Assembly: GCA_958510875.1 (NCBI GenBank)
Contig: OY294070.1
Location: 3,534,001 to 3,598,000, forward strand
Direction of reading: 5' to 3'
Source of the DNA: Endomychus coccineus
Lineage: Eukaryota; Arthropoda; Insecta; Coleoptera; Endomychidae
Length of the DNA: 64,000 nt
Shown: positions 35,075-44,754 of the stretch, piece by piece
Position numbering within the stretch: the first letter of the stretch is position 1
Layout: each line of letters begins with the position of its first letter
Program-made: the position numbers and the translations under genes
The notes under the pieces: generated by a model
The model's input: only the letters and a program-made list of their open reading frames with translations
Told to the model about the DNA's origin: nothing
Databases searched by the model: none

Positions 35075-36150
35075 GGTGAATGGTGGGAAAAGTCCCTGAA
35101 AAATGAAACAAGAAATGATTTATTTGGTAAAGACTTATTTTATTTTTCCTCTCCTTGAAGACCCGATACAACGTTTTTCAATCCCTTCCAAATAATACGA
35201 TTTCGGCAATTCTTCAAAATAGGCGTTTGTTTCAGCGATGACCTCATCGTTGAAGCCAAATCTCTTTCCGCAGAGCCATTTCTTCAAGTTTGAATATGAA
35301 TAAAAATCGCGGGGGGTCAAATCTGCAGAATATAGTGAATGACGAACCAATTCGCCATTGCGACTGAGGACCTGTGGTCCGGTGCGTTGTCCTGGTTGGA
35401 AGAGCAGTTTTTTCTTTGACAAATGCTCTGCATAATATACGCCGGTGATCGTTTTGCCTTTTTCAAGGTAATCGATATCGACGATACTGTGTGCATACCA
35501 AAAAACTGTCGCCATGACTTGGTTGGCCGATAAACCCACATTGGCCTAGTTCGACTTCCGATTTGCCAGGACCGTTCCACTGTTTCGACTGTTTTTGGTG
35601 TATTGTGATGGATCCTTGTTTCGTCCACGGTTACGAAACGGAGCAAAATTCCTTCTTATCGCACTTTAACATCGCCAAACACTCCTTTGAAGTTTCCACA
35701 CGGTCGCGCTCGTTGTCAACAGAGAGCGAATACGGCACCCATCTGAAGATAGCTTTCTCATATTTAAAAATGTAAGCAAAATGTTTCGTACCCGTTCAGT
35801 TGAAATGCCCATAGTCTCAGAAATCTCGTGTATTTCAACTCGCCGATCGTCCAATATCATACCATTAATTTTATCGACGATTCCTGGAATCGTTCCACTA
35901 GATGGTGAGGAGTCCCCAAAATGTTTAACAAGCGATGCTTTGGTTTGCTTAACGTTCTTTCCACGCAAGAAATAATGCTTAATTAAGAAGCGGAATTCAC
36001 TTTTTGCCATATTTACAAAAATCTTCAAGGTTGCTGGGTTTCGATAGGTGTGAAAACAAAACATAATGTAGTTATCAATCAGTACTGCGTTCTAGTTAAA
36101 GATGGTACATCACAAATGTCACATAGGATTTTCGATTGCGGCGCCATCTG
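35075..36150 (-). pseudogene. mariner transposon with frameshifted transposase (copy 1)
   Basis: The transposase starts MAKSEFRFLIKHYFLRGKNV (ATG at 36010-36008) and continues with the helix-turn-helix and EIHEISETMGISTERVRNIL. The catalytic motifs are FVTVDETRIHHNTP (Asp 1), FQ-QDNAPDHRSS (Asp 2) and YSADLTPRDFYSYSNLKKWL (third Asp), fitting a DD34D mariner. At least two frameshifts split it into overlapping frames 36064-35666, 35646-35317 and 35539-35135. The 3' terminal sequence around 35075-35105 resembles, inverted, the TTTCAGGG ends of copies at 37.75 and 40.63 kb. Confidence 0.85.
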
Positions 36151-36272
36151 TGTTATTTCACACTATGGACACTCGCAAGGTATGATTTTGTTACCAAAGC
36201 CAAAGTTGCTGAAGCGTTTGACATGCACGCTAAATTTGGCCGCGTGCAATTCCTCAATTCAAGAAATCTAGA

Positions 36273-36605
36273 GTTTACAGGCTGAGACGTGATGACTGTA
36301 ATGCCTTGTACATAGGACAAACTGAACGCAGTCCGAGTGTAAAAAAAGAGGTCTTTAATTAGGCGAATCATCTATTCGACCATAATCACAAATTCACTCT
36401 TAATCCCAATATTTTACACATTCAAAGAAAAGGACATAAGCTCAATATTCTAGAATCCATAGCAATTTTAATACTTCCAAAAAACAATAGTAACATACTA
36501 TTAAATGACCAAATCGATACCTATAATTCACCAATTTTGTACCTCCCATCCAAATCATTGTCTACCCCATCCCTCAATTTATACCACATTCAGATTGATT
36601 TCTAA
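36273..36605 (+). pseudogene. Penelope-like element: GIY-YIG C-terminus
   Basis: VYRLRRDDCNALYIGQTERS begins at 36273, the GIY-YIG motif as VYR...LYIG. A TAA at about 36359 interrupts. FDHNHKFTLNP, ILHIQRKGHKLNILESIAIL and NDQIDTYNSPIL follow, the conserved ending of arthropod PLE proteins. The reverse transcriptase is absent. It lies directly beside the N-terminal end of mariner copy 1, on the opposite strand. Confidence 0.8.
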
Positions 36606-37495
36606 TATTTAAGGACATAATTTTAGCTTTTGTTGATAACTCTTAGCTTTGAGACTGCCTGATTCTGGTGAAACGATTTGCCAGCATTACTTTCTAAATT
36701 GAATGTTGCAAGTTCGGTGTAAATTGGATTCTAATTTTCCAGCTTCCGAAAGTGAAAACCTAGATCCGTGCCTGTGTGGGACTGTGATCCTTCAATGGGT
36801 AAACTGCACTTTGGCCAACCTTGAAGCGACCCAACAAAGTACATAATGCAATAACCCGTAATATGAATGTCAGGAAAGAAAAATGGTTAATGGTTACGAA
36901 AATAATTAACACCATCTAAAAATAAATAGAGATAATAACTTAAGCTGTAAAGTGTAAGAACATTACAAGGGCAATTTATAACGAGTTGTTATTTATTTTA
37001 GCTTGTTAAATAGTCGCTTGAAATAAATCTTTTTAATGTACAAGTGAACGACATATGTTACTGGCTGTGGTATTTTTCGAGAATGCATATGAAATTTTAG
37101 CTTGCATATAAACAGCTTAGTTAAAATCGTGAAGACAGTTGAAATGTCGGCTTCCTGTTATGATTCATATTTCACATTTCATCTCCGGCACCGTTAGCAG
37201 GCACAATAAAAACGAGAGCAGATTTAACTACACTCTAAAATAAGTCTACGTGTAACTCGGCAGAGGTTATTTATTTTCGCAAATAAACTTTATCAACTTT
37301 AGTTGCATTGTGTTATAAGCCAAGTAAATCATACGTCGAAGACGACTTGTCCAGTTGAACAGCTCACTATTCAAACTTTTGCTCTTTCACTACATTCAAT
37401 TTCATTATGTGCTTGTCAAAAATTCACGGCCTGACTATTAAGGAAACGGCGTATTTTTCAACATAATTGTATCGACGATTTCTGGTACCACAACG
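36606..37495. other. No gene recognised
   Basis: AT-rich sequence without long open frames or recognised repeats. Confidence 0.4.
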
Positions 37496-37499
37496 AAAA

Positions 37500-37770
37500 T
37501 CAGTAAGCCACTTGTGAATTTTTCCAATCGATGGTCCCCATGATGTTTAACAAGCCATGCTTTTTGTTTGCGTAATGTTTTTTCCACGCAAGAAATAATG
37601 TTTAATCAAGACGCGAAATTTGCTTTCGGTGGGCGTCAAAACAAAACCGAATGACATATCAGTCTGAAAAGTTTAAAGCGTTCTAGTTGAAGATGGTACA
37701 TCACAAATGTCACATGGGATTTTCGATTGTGGCGCCATCTGTTTCATTTCAGGGAATTTTCACCTTGCCC
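37500..37770 (-). pseudogene. mariner fragment (copy 2), N-terminus and end
   Basis: This matches the start of copy 1: the segments giving VEKTLRKQKAWLVKHHGD and KNIMFN in decayed form, then gttctagttgaagatggtacatcac as at 36090-36112. It ends GTTTCATTTCAGGGAATTTT, which is likely the element terminus. The rest of the gene is missing. Confidence 0.65.
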
Positions 37771-37947
37771 TCGAATATAAAATGATTGAATTAAGCACTA
37801 CAAATTTTAGGGCAAATCTCGATATGCCAGTGTTGCCCCTTTCCACTGTCAACCATTTCCATTTTGTGCTTGCCTAAAGTAGATGGTTGGAAAACTGCAA
37901 GAGTGTTGCAAGTCTCGCAGCAAGAACAAGTCCAAGACCAGCTCAGT

Positions 37948-38002
37948 CTTGGTCTTGCATCATTGTGTTTGTGTCTTGGTACTTGCATCATTGTGTTGGT
38001 GT
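37948..38002. repeat. Two-unit 28-bp minisatellite
   Basis: The units cttggtcttgcatcattgtg and cttggtacttgcatcattgt (first 20 bases of each) lie side by side. Just upstream CAAGACCAGCTCAGTCTTG is a short palindrome. Confidence 0.7.
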
Positions 38003-38039
38003 CTTAGTCTGGCATTGCCAGTCTTGATCACTTTGACCT

Positions 38040-38690
38040 TTTTGGTGGAGCTTTCATTTTTCGCCTGCATTCCATCGACTCCCTTTTGGACAAAGGATCA
38101 TAGAAGAGCACCACGTTTTTGATCCCTTTGGCAATTGTCTTAGATTTTCACAGGGTTCTCTCAACAGATCTCCAAATAGTATTGAGCAAATTCAACGCGA
38201 CGCTGGCTTGGGGACCCATCTTACACTAACTTTAATCATACCCATATGTTCGCCTTTCCTGTTCTAGCGTTATCTTTCAAGGATTCTTGCTCCATTCGAA
38301 ACCGTTTTGACCAATCTTTTACCACTGGATAAGATTGTGAACTTTGTGAGCTTTGAAGGAAAATACCTTCTCTTTGATGATCGTTCCATCGATACTATTT
38401 TTGGAAAAAGGATGATAGTAGAGCATCAAGTTTTCCATCTCCTGTGACAATTGTCGTCAACAGGGTTCCCTCCACAGGTCTCCAAAAAGTATCGAGCAAA
38501 CACAACGCGACGCTGGTTTGGGAATCCATCTTGCACTAAATTTAATCATGCTTCATTCGAAACCGTTTTGACCAATCGTTCACCACCGTACATCCTATCT
38601 AACCGATCTTCAGATGCTTTGAGGGAAAATACCCTTGATGATCGTTCGATGAGCCATTTTCGTCGTTACCTCTGACATCGGGATGAGCGT
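38040..38690 (-). pseudogene. Tandemly duplicated mariner-like transposase fragment
   Basis: Two segments of about 300 bases (38040-38340 and 38341-38640) repeat each other: cagggttcyctc, gtattgagcaaa, caacgcgacgctgg, gaaaccgttttgaccaatc. The minus-strand reading of the better copy gives ALCLLDTFWRPVEG and TTIVTGDGK. This resembles the mariner segment leading to the IVTGDETW first-Asp motif, with DET changed to DGK. Several stops interrupt it. The family call is tentative. Confidence 0.4.
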
Positions 38691-39645
38691 GTGCCAGTTG
38701 TAAGAAAACTAATCAACGTTGAATCAATTTTTGTTTTCTTCAAGGCTCATAAAACTTTAACTTGTGTGTTTGATCAGCCCCGATACCTGAATCTATGTCA
38801 GAGCGGGATGTTTTAGTGCTGTTCTGGTATATTCGAGATCTGAATATTTCCCGATAGTACAAATAGCTTCATCCCAGTTGGTAGTTGGATATAGCAAGAA
38901 GATGATAACACTCATAAACTCGACAACATAAAACTTATATGCAATATTATACCGCGCCCTTTTCAGTTCCGTATTAAACTCGAGGAATATTTCCATATAT
39001 GCGGATGGCGGCAGAAACGGCAATTTCGCGAAAGAGAGAAATTCGTGGTTTAATTTTGTGCGGAACGAGATTGAGAGATTTATGAATGTGAAAGGTTACA
39101 TCAAACAAGCCGGGACTACGCCCGAGATGTATGCATAGGACAAAGACTTTCACGTGTTGGCAAGCGAGAGATAAGCCGTCTAGATTTAGGACCTAAGAAT
39201 TGGTGGAATCGCGACCTACCCAACCTATTACCCCACTGCGTACGTACAGTGTTCTGACTAGCTTGAACGCCTGCCGGTTCCCTTATCTGTGGCTATGTGG
39301 TTCTTCCTAACCCTTATATTTCGTCGCCGCGAAAGAATGAATAACGTGTCCGACCGCACATTACATCGAATTAGATGTAAAATCGCGCTGAATTATTAGC
39401 TGTGAACGGGAATCGGTCGAAAAATCACGTTACGCTTATCCTTTCCACACAGGAAATGGACCGTTTCCATTTTTATTCTTTCGGATGAACAGTAATTCAC
39501 ATATAACGTTAATGTTAATTTCTTAGGCCGTGAACATCCCTCTTGTCAAATTTTTGGCGATTTATAGTAACTAACTTAGGACATTATACTAGATTTAGGG
39601 CTTTCTTGTAGACTTTTTGTACTAATTTGAGTAAAAACTGTCTAT
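38691..39645. other. No gene recognised; CpG-containing sequence
   Basis: The stretch 39040-39480 is richer in CpG than neighbouring repeats and has no element signature. Possibly unique host DNA. Confidence 0.35.
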
Positions 39646-39649
39646 TTCA

Positions 39650-39770
39650 CAGGTGAATTGAAGTTTACAGTGGATATTGTTAAATTTATTAATCACGTAT
39701 TAAATTTTATCATTACATTAGGCAATCATCTATATACCGTTTGAAGGATACGGGTTGGAAATCTAGTGAA
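39650..39770 (-). pseudogene. Short PLE reverse transcriptase fragment
   Basis: The bases ggtgaattgaagtttacagt and the following attgttaaattta-taatcacgtatt match 21870-21945, in the same orientation. This is the KLQFTCEI / FNNFHC region just after the active site. Confidence 0.65.
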
Positions 39771-40149
39771 TGTAACAAAAAACGATAGTAGAAGTCGTTA
39801 CTTTATGATAATTTATCATTATGATTAAATGAAAGAAGAATTACTTTGCTTTTATACAACTTTTGATAATAACATGAAATGGTTACTATTGTTTCAACAC
39901 AAAAACAGATAAAAAATTATGAAGGAAAACATAAACATTTCAAGTATAAATAGGCCCTAAAGTACAATACGGCCAATGAGATTACAATTACGAGTAAGGG
40001 ATCATCGGAAGTTCCAAAATTGTCCATTACAATAATTCTTATTTAATATTCTAAGAGTGCTTTGAAAGACAAAGGAAAAGATCGCACAATAAAACGAATA
40101 GCCATCGATAAACCATAAACCATTGAAGTATCTGCAAATCACCTTTGCC

Positions 40150-40425
40150 TTCTCGAAACTGAAATTGCCTCTGCGCTCTCAAAGATTGAACATTGGTGTA
40201 TGAATAACAATCTAACATTGAACAAAAGTAGAACAAACTGCACCATCTTTACGTCAAGCCATAGCAGACTGCAAATTCCAGAAACATTAAATTTAAATAA
40301 TTACATTTTGGAAATGAAGGATTATTCGAAACGTCTTGGACTAAATATAGATAAAAACCTCAACGGGTGTAAAGAAATCGAACAACGATGTAAAAGGCTG
40401 TTCTATCATTTATAGTTTACGTGTC
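40150..40425 (+). pseudogene. LINE reverse transcriptase thumb fragment
   Basis: LLETEIASALSKIEHWCMNN continues with NLTLNKSRTNCTIF, LNNYILEMKDYSKRLGLNID and KNLNGCKEIEQRCKRLFYHL. This is the region after the YADD core in Jockey/CR1-like elements (W-N-L-N-KT, then LG-ID-L-W-H). The segment before 40150 is out of frame and the copy ends at 40413. It is about 90 codons of a far longer protein. Confidence 0.7.
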
Positions 40426-40435
40426 ATGAAACCAC

Positions 40436-40650
40436 AAATGTTTTATCCACGCAAGAAATAATGTTTAATCAAGACGCGAAATTCACTTTTTTTCAAGGTT
40501 GCTTGGTTTCGATGGGTGCCAAAACAGAACTGAATGACATATCAGTCTGAAAATTGTAATGCATTCTAGTTAAAGATGGTACATCACAAATGTCACATGA
40601 AATTTTAGATTGTGACACCATCTGCTTTATTTTTCAGGGCGTTTCACATT
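40436..40650 (-). pseudogene. mariner fragment (copy 3), N-terminus and end
   Basis: Matches copy 2: ccacgcaagaaataatgttt, then gttaaagatggtacatcac, ending TTTTTCAGGGCGTTTCACAT. It is cut immediately after the LINE fragment. All three mariner fragments have the same orientation. Confidence 0.65.
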
Positions 40651-41460
40651 GACCTCGCACTAAAGAATATGTCGAGACAGAAAAGTTTCAGAAAGGATTG
40701 GTCTTACACGTTGCGATTTTTTATTTTGAAATTCCAGGAGGAGTTGCTGATTGAACACTCTGTTGATGACAGATGCCAATAAGTATGGAACTTAAAAACG
40801 GCACACACCAAATTTAAATTTTAAAATTTAGTCTGGTTAAAGAAAAATTGGCAAAATGTGTTGTAAACTAACTCTGTATAAGGGAATAACTCCGCCAGGA
40901 GGCTCCAAATTGAAAAATTTTACCTGAAAGACCGGAATTACTTTTCAAATACCTTATTTAAAGGAACGCACATCATTCTGAAACACCCTGTATATCAAAA
41001 ATGTTCAGATCTTGGCATACGAAACGAATTACTACAATTGATTTAACGAAACCGTACTGCCACCGATGACCGGAGTGACATTCAAGGCCTAAGTACTATT
41101 GCCTGCATTTTATCAAATAATATCTGCACTGCTGAAAAGTATACCGTAAGGCAACGAACTTATTCCCGATAGTTTATTACATCCTTATCTTATTAGAATG
41201 TTCACAACAACCCTATGTTTACTCAATCTGCCGATATAAACGGGATTCATCCGACTGTCTCTATTCCGCGTAATAAATAATGTATAGAGGAGGCGGCTTA
41301 CCTTGGACAAGCCGCACGAGACCCATGTCACTAACCGTGCCGGACACGTGGTATTTTATTCATTCTCGCCATCTAACCAGGCGAATCTCAACAAATTATT
41401 GATTAGTTTCGAAATGGGACTGCATCAGACTGTCTCTCGACAAATCGAGCGCGCGAGAGA
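40651..41460. other. No gene recognised; possible mariner-type end near 40995
   Basis: CACCCTGTATA at about 40987 has the CAGGGTG-type terminus seen at 42552 and 44752. No partner end was located. The stretch 41270-41460 is GC-richer and leads into the core promoter. Confidence 0.35.
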
Positions 41461-41462
41461 AC

Positions 41463-41498
41463 TATATAAAAGTTAGTGGCGGTCTAGAGCAATCAGTA
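41463..41498 (+). promoter_or_regulatory. Candidate RNA polymerase II core promoter
   Basis: TATATAAAAG at 41463-41472 is followed by TCAGTA at 41493-41498. Counting from the first T of TATAAA (41465) to the initiator A (41495) gives 30 bases, the standard arthropod TATA to initiator spacing. The initiator matches the TCAGTY consensus except at the last base. Transcription would run rightward into 41500-42000, which has no long open frame, so it could be a host first exon or a retroelement promoter. Confidence 0.5.
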
Positions 41499-42094
41499 GC
41501 TTGTCAGCTGCAAGAGACTCTGACTAGCCACACGGCATAAATAATACACGCGCTAACAAGTTTGCAGACAATTAATTAAATACCACTTGTCGATTTTCGC
41601 GTCAGCTACAGCTTCACAATTTGTTTCAATCTAGGTTATATTCGGAAAATGAATGGGTTAGAGTCAGTGTCAGAGCAAACTCTGTAGTGTTTTACCTCTC
41701 CCCCCTCACTCTGTAGACGAGTGCTCTCGCTCCGAAACTATTGATGCTTCAAACTTTCTAAATAAATTGTGCCGTTTAGAATAGAAGCTGGCTGAAGTGG
41801 TAGAGAGTTGCTTGGGTCGAGGACAAGCTTGTTTGTGAGTTGCTCACATAATGGGGGCGAGTATTGCTTATATGTTGCCTCTAGAAAATACACCTGGATT
41901 TGAACAGAATATGAGAAATCCAACTTAGAAATTCCAACAAATTTTAGTCAGATCGATCCATTAATATTGATATATGGCCAGTTTTACTGTCACTAACTCG
42001 CTCAATCACGCTAGCAATTCTTCCATTGTGTTTCTCAATATTTTCCGCTCAAACAACAATCGTTCGTATATATCCAACAATTTTTATCTTCCCC
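41499..42094. other. Possible transcribed leader; no gene recognised
   Basis: Downstream of the promoter candidate the first ATG (41649) opens only a short frame ending at about 41684. A GTGAGT occurs at 41835, but no exon can be defined. Confidence 0.3.
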
Positions 42095-42195
42095 AGAGAA
42101 AAAAGTCAAATATATCATTAATATATAGGATGTAGATACAATGTTCTAAAATTGATCCTTGTGGAACTGCAATATCGATATCTACTTTCTATTTA
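42095..42195 (-). pseudogene. LINE reverse transcriptase fragment
   Basis: The minus strand reads AVPQGSILEHCIYILYINDI, the GVPQGSILGPLLFILYINDI block just before the YADD core of Jockey-like LINEs. The flanks are not recognisable. Confidence 0.65.
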
Positions 42196-42255
42196 CTTTG
42201 ACTTGTATATTTCTGCCAGATGGAAAGGATCCTACTAATAAGGTATTTCTAGTAC

Positions 42256-42370
42256 AGATCTATCAGTAACGTCACAAACTTATAGTTTGGTCGTTCCACT
42301 GATGAGCTCTATAAGGCGAGCGAAACAGCTGTCTGGAACTATAAGTTTGTGACGTTACTGATCGATCTGG
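42256..42370 (+). ncRNA. Hammerhead ribozyme, type I, complete core
   Basis: All parts are present in order. Stem I is GTTCCA (42294-42299) pairing with TGGAAC (42335-42340). The core CTGATGA is at 42300-42306. Stem II is GCTC (42307-42310) with GAGC (42319-42322) and an 8-nt loop. GAAAC follows at 42323-42327. A minimal stem III has AC/GT and loop AGCT, and the cleavage triplet GTC is at 42332-42334, so cleavage would fall after C42334. Beyond an internal loop on the 5' side, 42256-42285 pairs with 42341-42370 with one mismatch. The short stem III (palindrome ACAGCTGT) suggests it works best as a dimer, as reported for retroelement hammerheads. Confidence 0.88.
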
Positions 42371-42551
42371 ACTAGGAAGACCTCATCATTATTTGGCAAA
42401 AGTCAACATCAGATGAATGAGTTTATACTGTTATGATTTCAACAAACATAAAACATAATTGTAAATATATATTTTACCGAGAGATTAAAAATATAAAAGT
42501 TAAAAAAGGAAGTGATATGGAATGAAAACGTTATTTAAAAGTTATGTTATA

Positions 42552-44752
42552 CAGGGTGTCCTCGAACTGCGGGGCCAAAACAAAACCGAAGATTCTTTGA
42601 TTCGAAAAAAAGTTGATGAGCCTTTTTACTTTTGCCTCAAGTGTCTTGTTTACCCGGTAGAGGGCTTCAAAATTGCAAAAATAATTTTGTTTTTTCGGTA
42701 TAACTAGAGAACGTGATGGAGAACTTTTACAATATTTAGCAGGTGAGTTACTGTCAATAATGGCAATTTTTGAGAGTGGAGCACAGAGCCTTAGAGACCA
42801 TAGAAATGGCTCAAACTTGAGGATGTAACGGGAAAAGTGTCCAGAACTTTTTTGTGGTCAATGTAATTCACTCTATATTTTTTATGTAGATAGCTCATCT
42901 AATTTGAAAACTTTTCTTAATCTTAGAAAATTTTGATAAAATCAACGGATTAGCTTGAAAAAATTAATTTTCGAGTCTCTGCAATTTTGGCTTACTTACT
43001 TGATTAAAATACCTTAGTTGCCTTTGCTTTTCTAATGTCATTTTGGCATTTGAAGAATTTATTCTCAAAACTGTCAGCTTTTACTTTGCTTTCCGTAAAA
43101 ATTTTATAAAATTATGGCTCAAAATTTCACTAACACTGAAATGGTTGATATGTTATTGATTTATGGACTTTGTCGTTGCAATGGCCGGAGAAGGGAAAGA
43201 TATCCGCATCGCAGAATTCCAAATCGGCAAACCTTCGCGAAACTGGCAAATTTGAAGCAAATCGCAGAGAAACTGGACGCAGACGGACAAGAAGGACGTT
43301 AGAGCTCGAAGAAGCGATACTGGAAGCGGTTGAAACTGAACCTGGGATAAGCACACTACGTTTGGGACTTCGTATTGGAGCCTCAAAATCATTAGTTCAT
43401 AATGTACTGAAAGAAGAACTGTTGTATCCCTATCATATTAAAACAGTTCAAGAGTTATTGCCCATGGATCCAGGTCATCGGCTAGATTTCTGTAATCAAA
43501 CCCCAATTTTTGTAGAAGAATTCTGTTCACGGTCGAAGATACTTTCACGAGATGTGGTCTTTTTAACCTCCATAATGAACATTTCTATGCTGATGAAAAT
43601 CCTCATGAAACGGAAGTTACATATTTTCAGAATCAAACTAAAATCAATGTTTGGGTTGGAATTGTGGATAACTTTATTATTGGCCCTACCGTTATACCCG
43701 ATCGATTGAACGGGGAGAACTACTTGAACTTTTTGGAACAAAGGCTACTTGAACTGTTGGAAGACTTGCCCTTACACATTCGTCGTGGCCTGGTTTATCC
43801 ATGATGGTGCACCTCCTCATTTCACATTAGCTGTGAGGCGACATTTGAATGCGAAATATCCAGATCGCTGGATAGGTAGAGGACACGATGCACCAGTGAA
43901 CTGGCCGGCCCGCTCCCCTGATTTGACGCCCTGCGACTTCTTTCTATGGGGCGCTTTGAAGGCGAAAGTTTATGCAGCTCCAGTAAACACACGAGAGGAA
44001 TTGTTGCAACGAATTAATCATGAAGCGGATTTATTGAAGAATGATCCTGAAGTACTAGCCAGAGTTCAATCCAATTTCTTGAAACGAATTAATTTGTGTA
44101 TTCAGGAAAACTTCGAACAATTGATGCCTTAGCGATTTCTCAGAAAGTTTTGTTGTTTCTTTTAATTTAACATTTGTTTTTCCTAAATAATAACATCGTT
44201 TCCCCATTTCTATTGTTTTTATAATTTTTACGGAAAGCAAAGTAAAAACTGACAGTTTTGAGAATAAATTCTCCAAATGCCAAAATGACATTAGAAAAGC
44301 AAAGGCAACTAAGGTATTTTAATCAAGACTCGAAAATTATTTTTTTCAAGCTAATCCGTTGATTTTATCAACATTTTCTAAGAGTAAGAAAAGTTTTCAA
44401 ATGAGATAAGCTATCTACATAAAAAATATAGAGTGAATTACATCGACCACAAAAAAGTTCTGGACACTTTTCCCGTTACATCCTCAAGTTTGAGCCATTT
44501 CTATGGTCTCTAAGGCTCTATGCTCCGCTCTCAAAAACGGCTATTATTAACAGTAACTCACCTGCCAAATATTGTAAAAGTCCTCCATCACGTTCTCAAG
44601 TTATACCGAAAAAACAAAATTATTTTTGCAACTTTGAAGCCCTCTACCGGCTAAACAAGACACTTGAGGCAAAAGTAAAAAGGCTCATCAAATTTTTTTC
44701 GAATCAAAGAATCTTCGGTTTTATTTTAGCCACGCAGTTCGAGGACACCCTG
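42552..44752 (+). mobile_element. mariner-superfamily transposon with about 540-bp inverted repeats
   Basis: The element begins CAGGGTGTCCTCGAACTGCG and ends with its complement CGCAGTTCGAGGACACCCTG. TA duplications flank it at 42550-42551 and 44753-44754. The inverted arms, about 42552-43110 and 44215-44752, match with few differences along their whole length. The central kilobase holds one transposase gene on the plus strand. Arms this long are unusual for mariners, which mostly have about 30 bp. The arms' close match suggests either recent activity or gene conversion. Confidence 0.9.
43114..44132 (+). pseudogene. DUF4817/mariner-type transposase, frameshifted
   Basis: The start MAQNFTNTEMVDMLLIYGLC (ATG at 43114) is the DUF4817 N-terminal domain. 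After a frame change near 43240 it reads ETGKFEANRRETGRRRTRRT and STLRLGLRIGASKSLVHNVL, a helix-turn-helix. The catalytic part, after another shift near 43530, contains EDTFTRCGLFNLHNEHFYAD and TKINVWVGIVDNFIIGP. A last shift near 43790 gives FIHDGAPPHFTLAVRRHLN (Asp 2) and RSPDLTPCDFFLWG (third Asp). The protein would be about 340 residues if continuous. Three breaks make it inactive. Confidence 0.82.
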
Positions 44753-44754
44753 TA

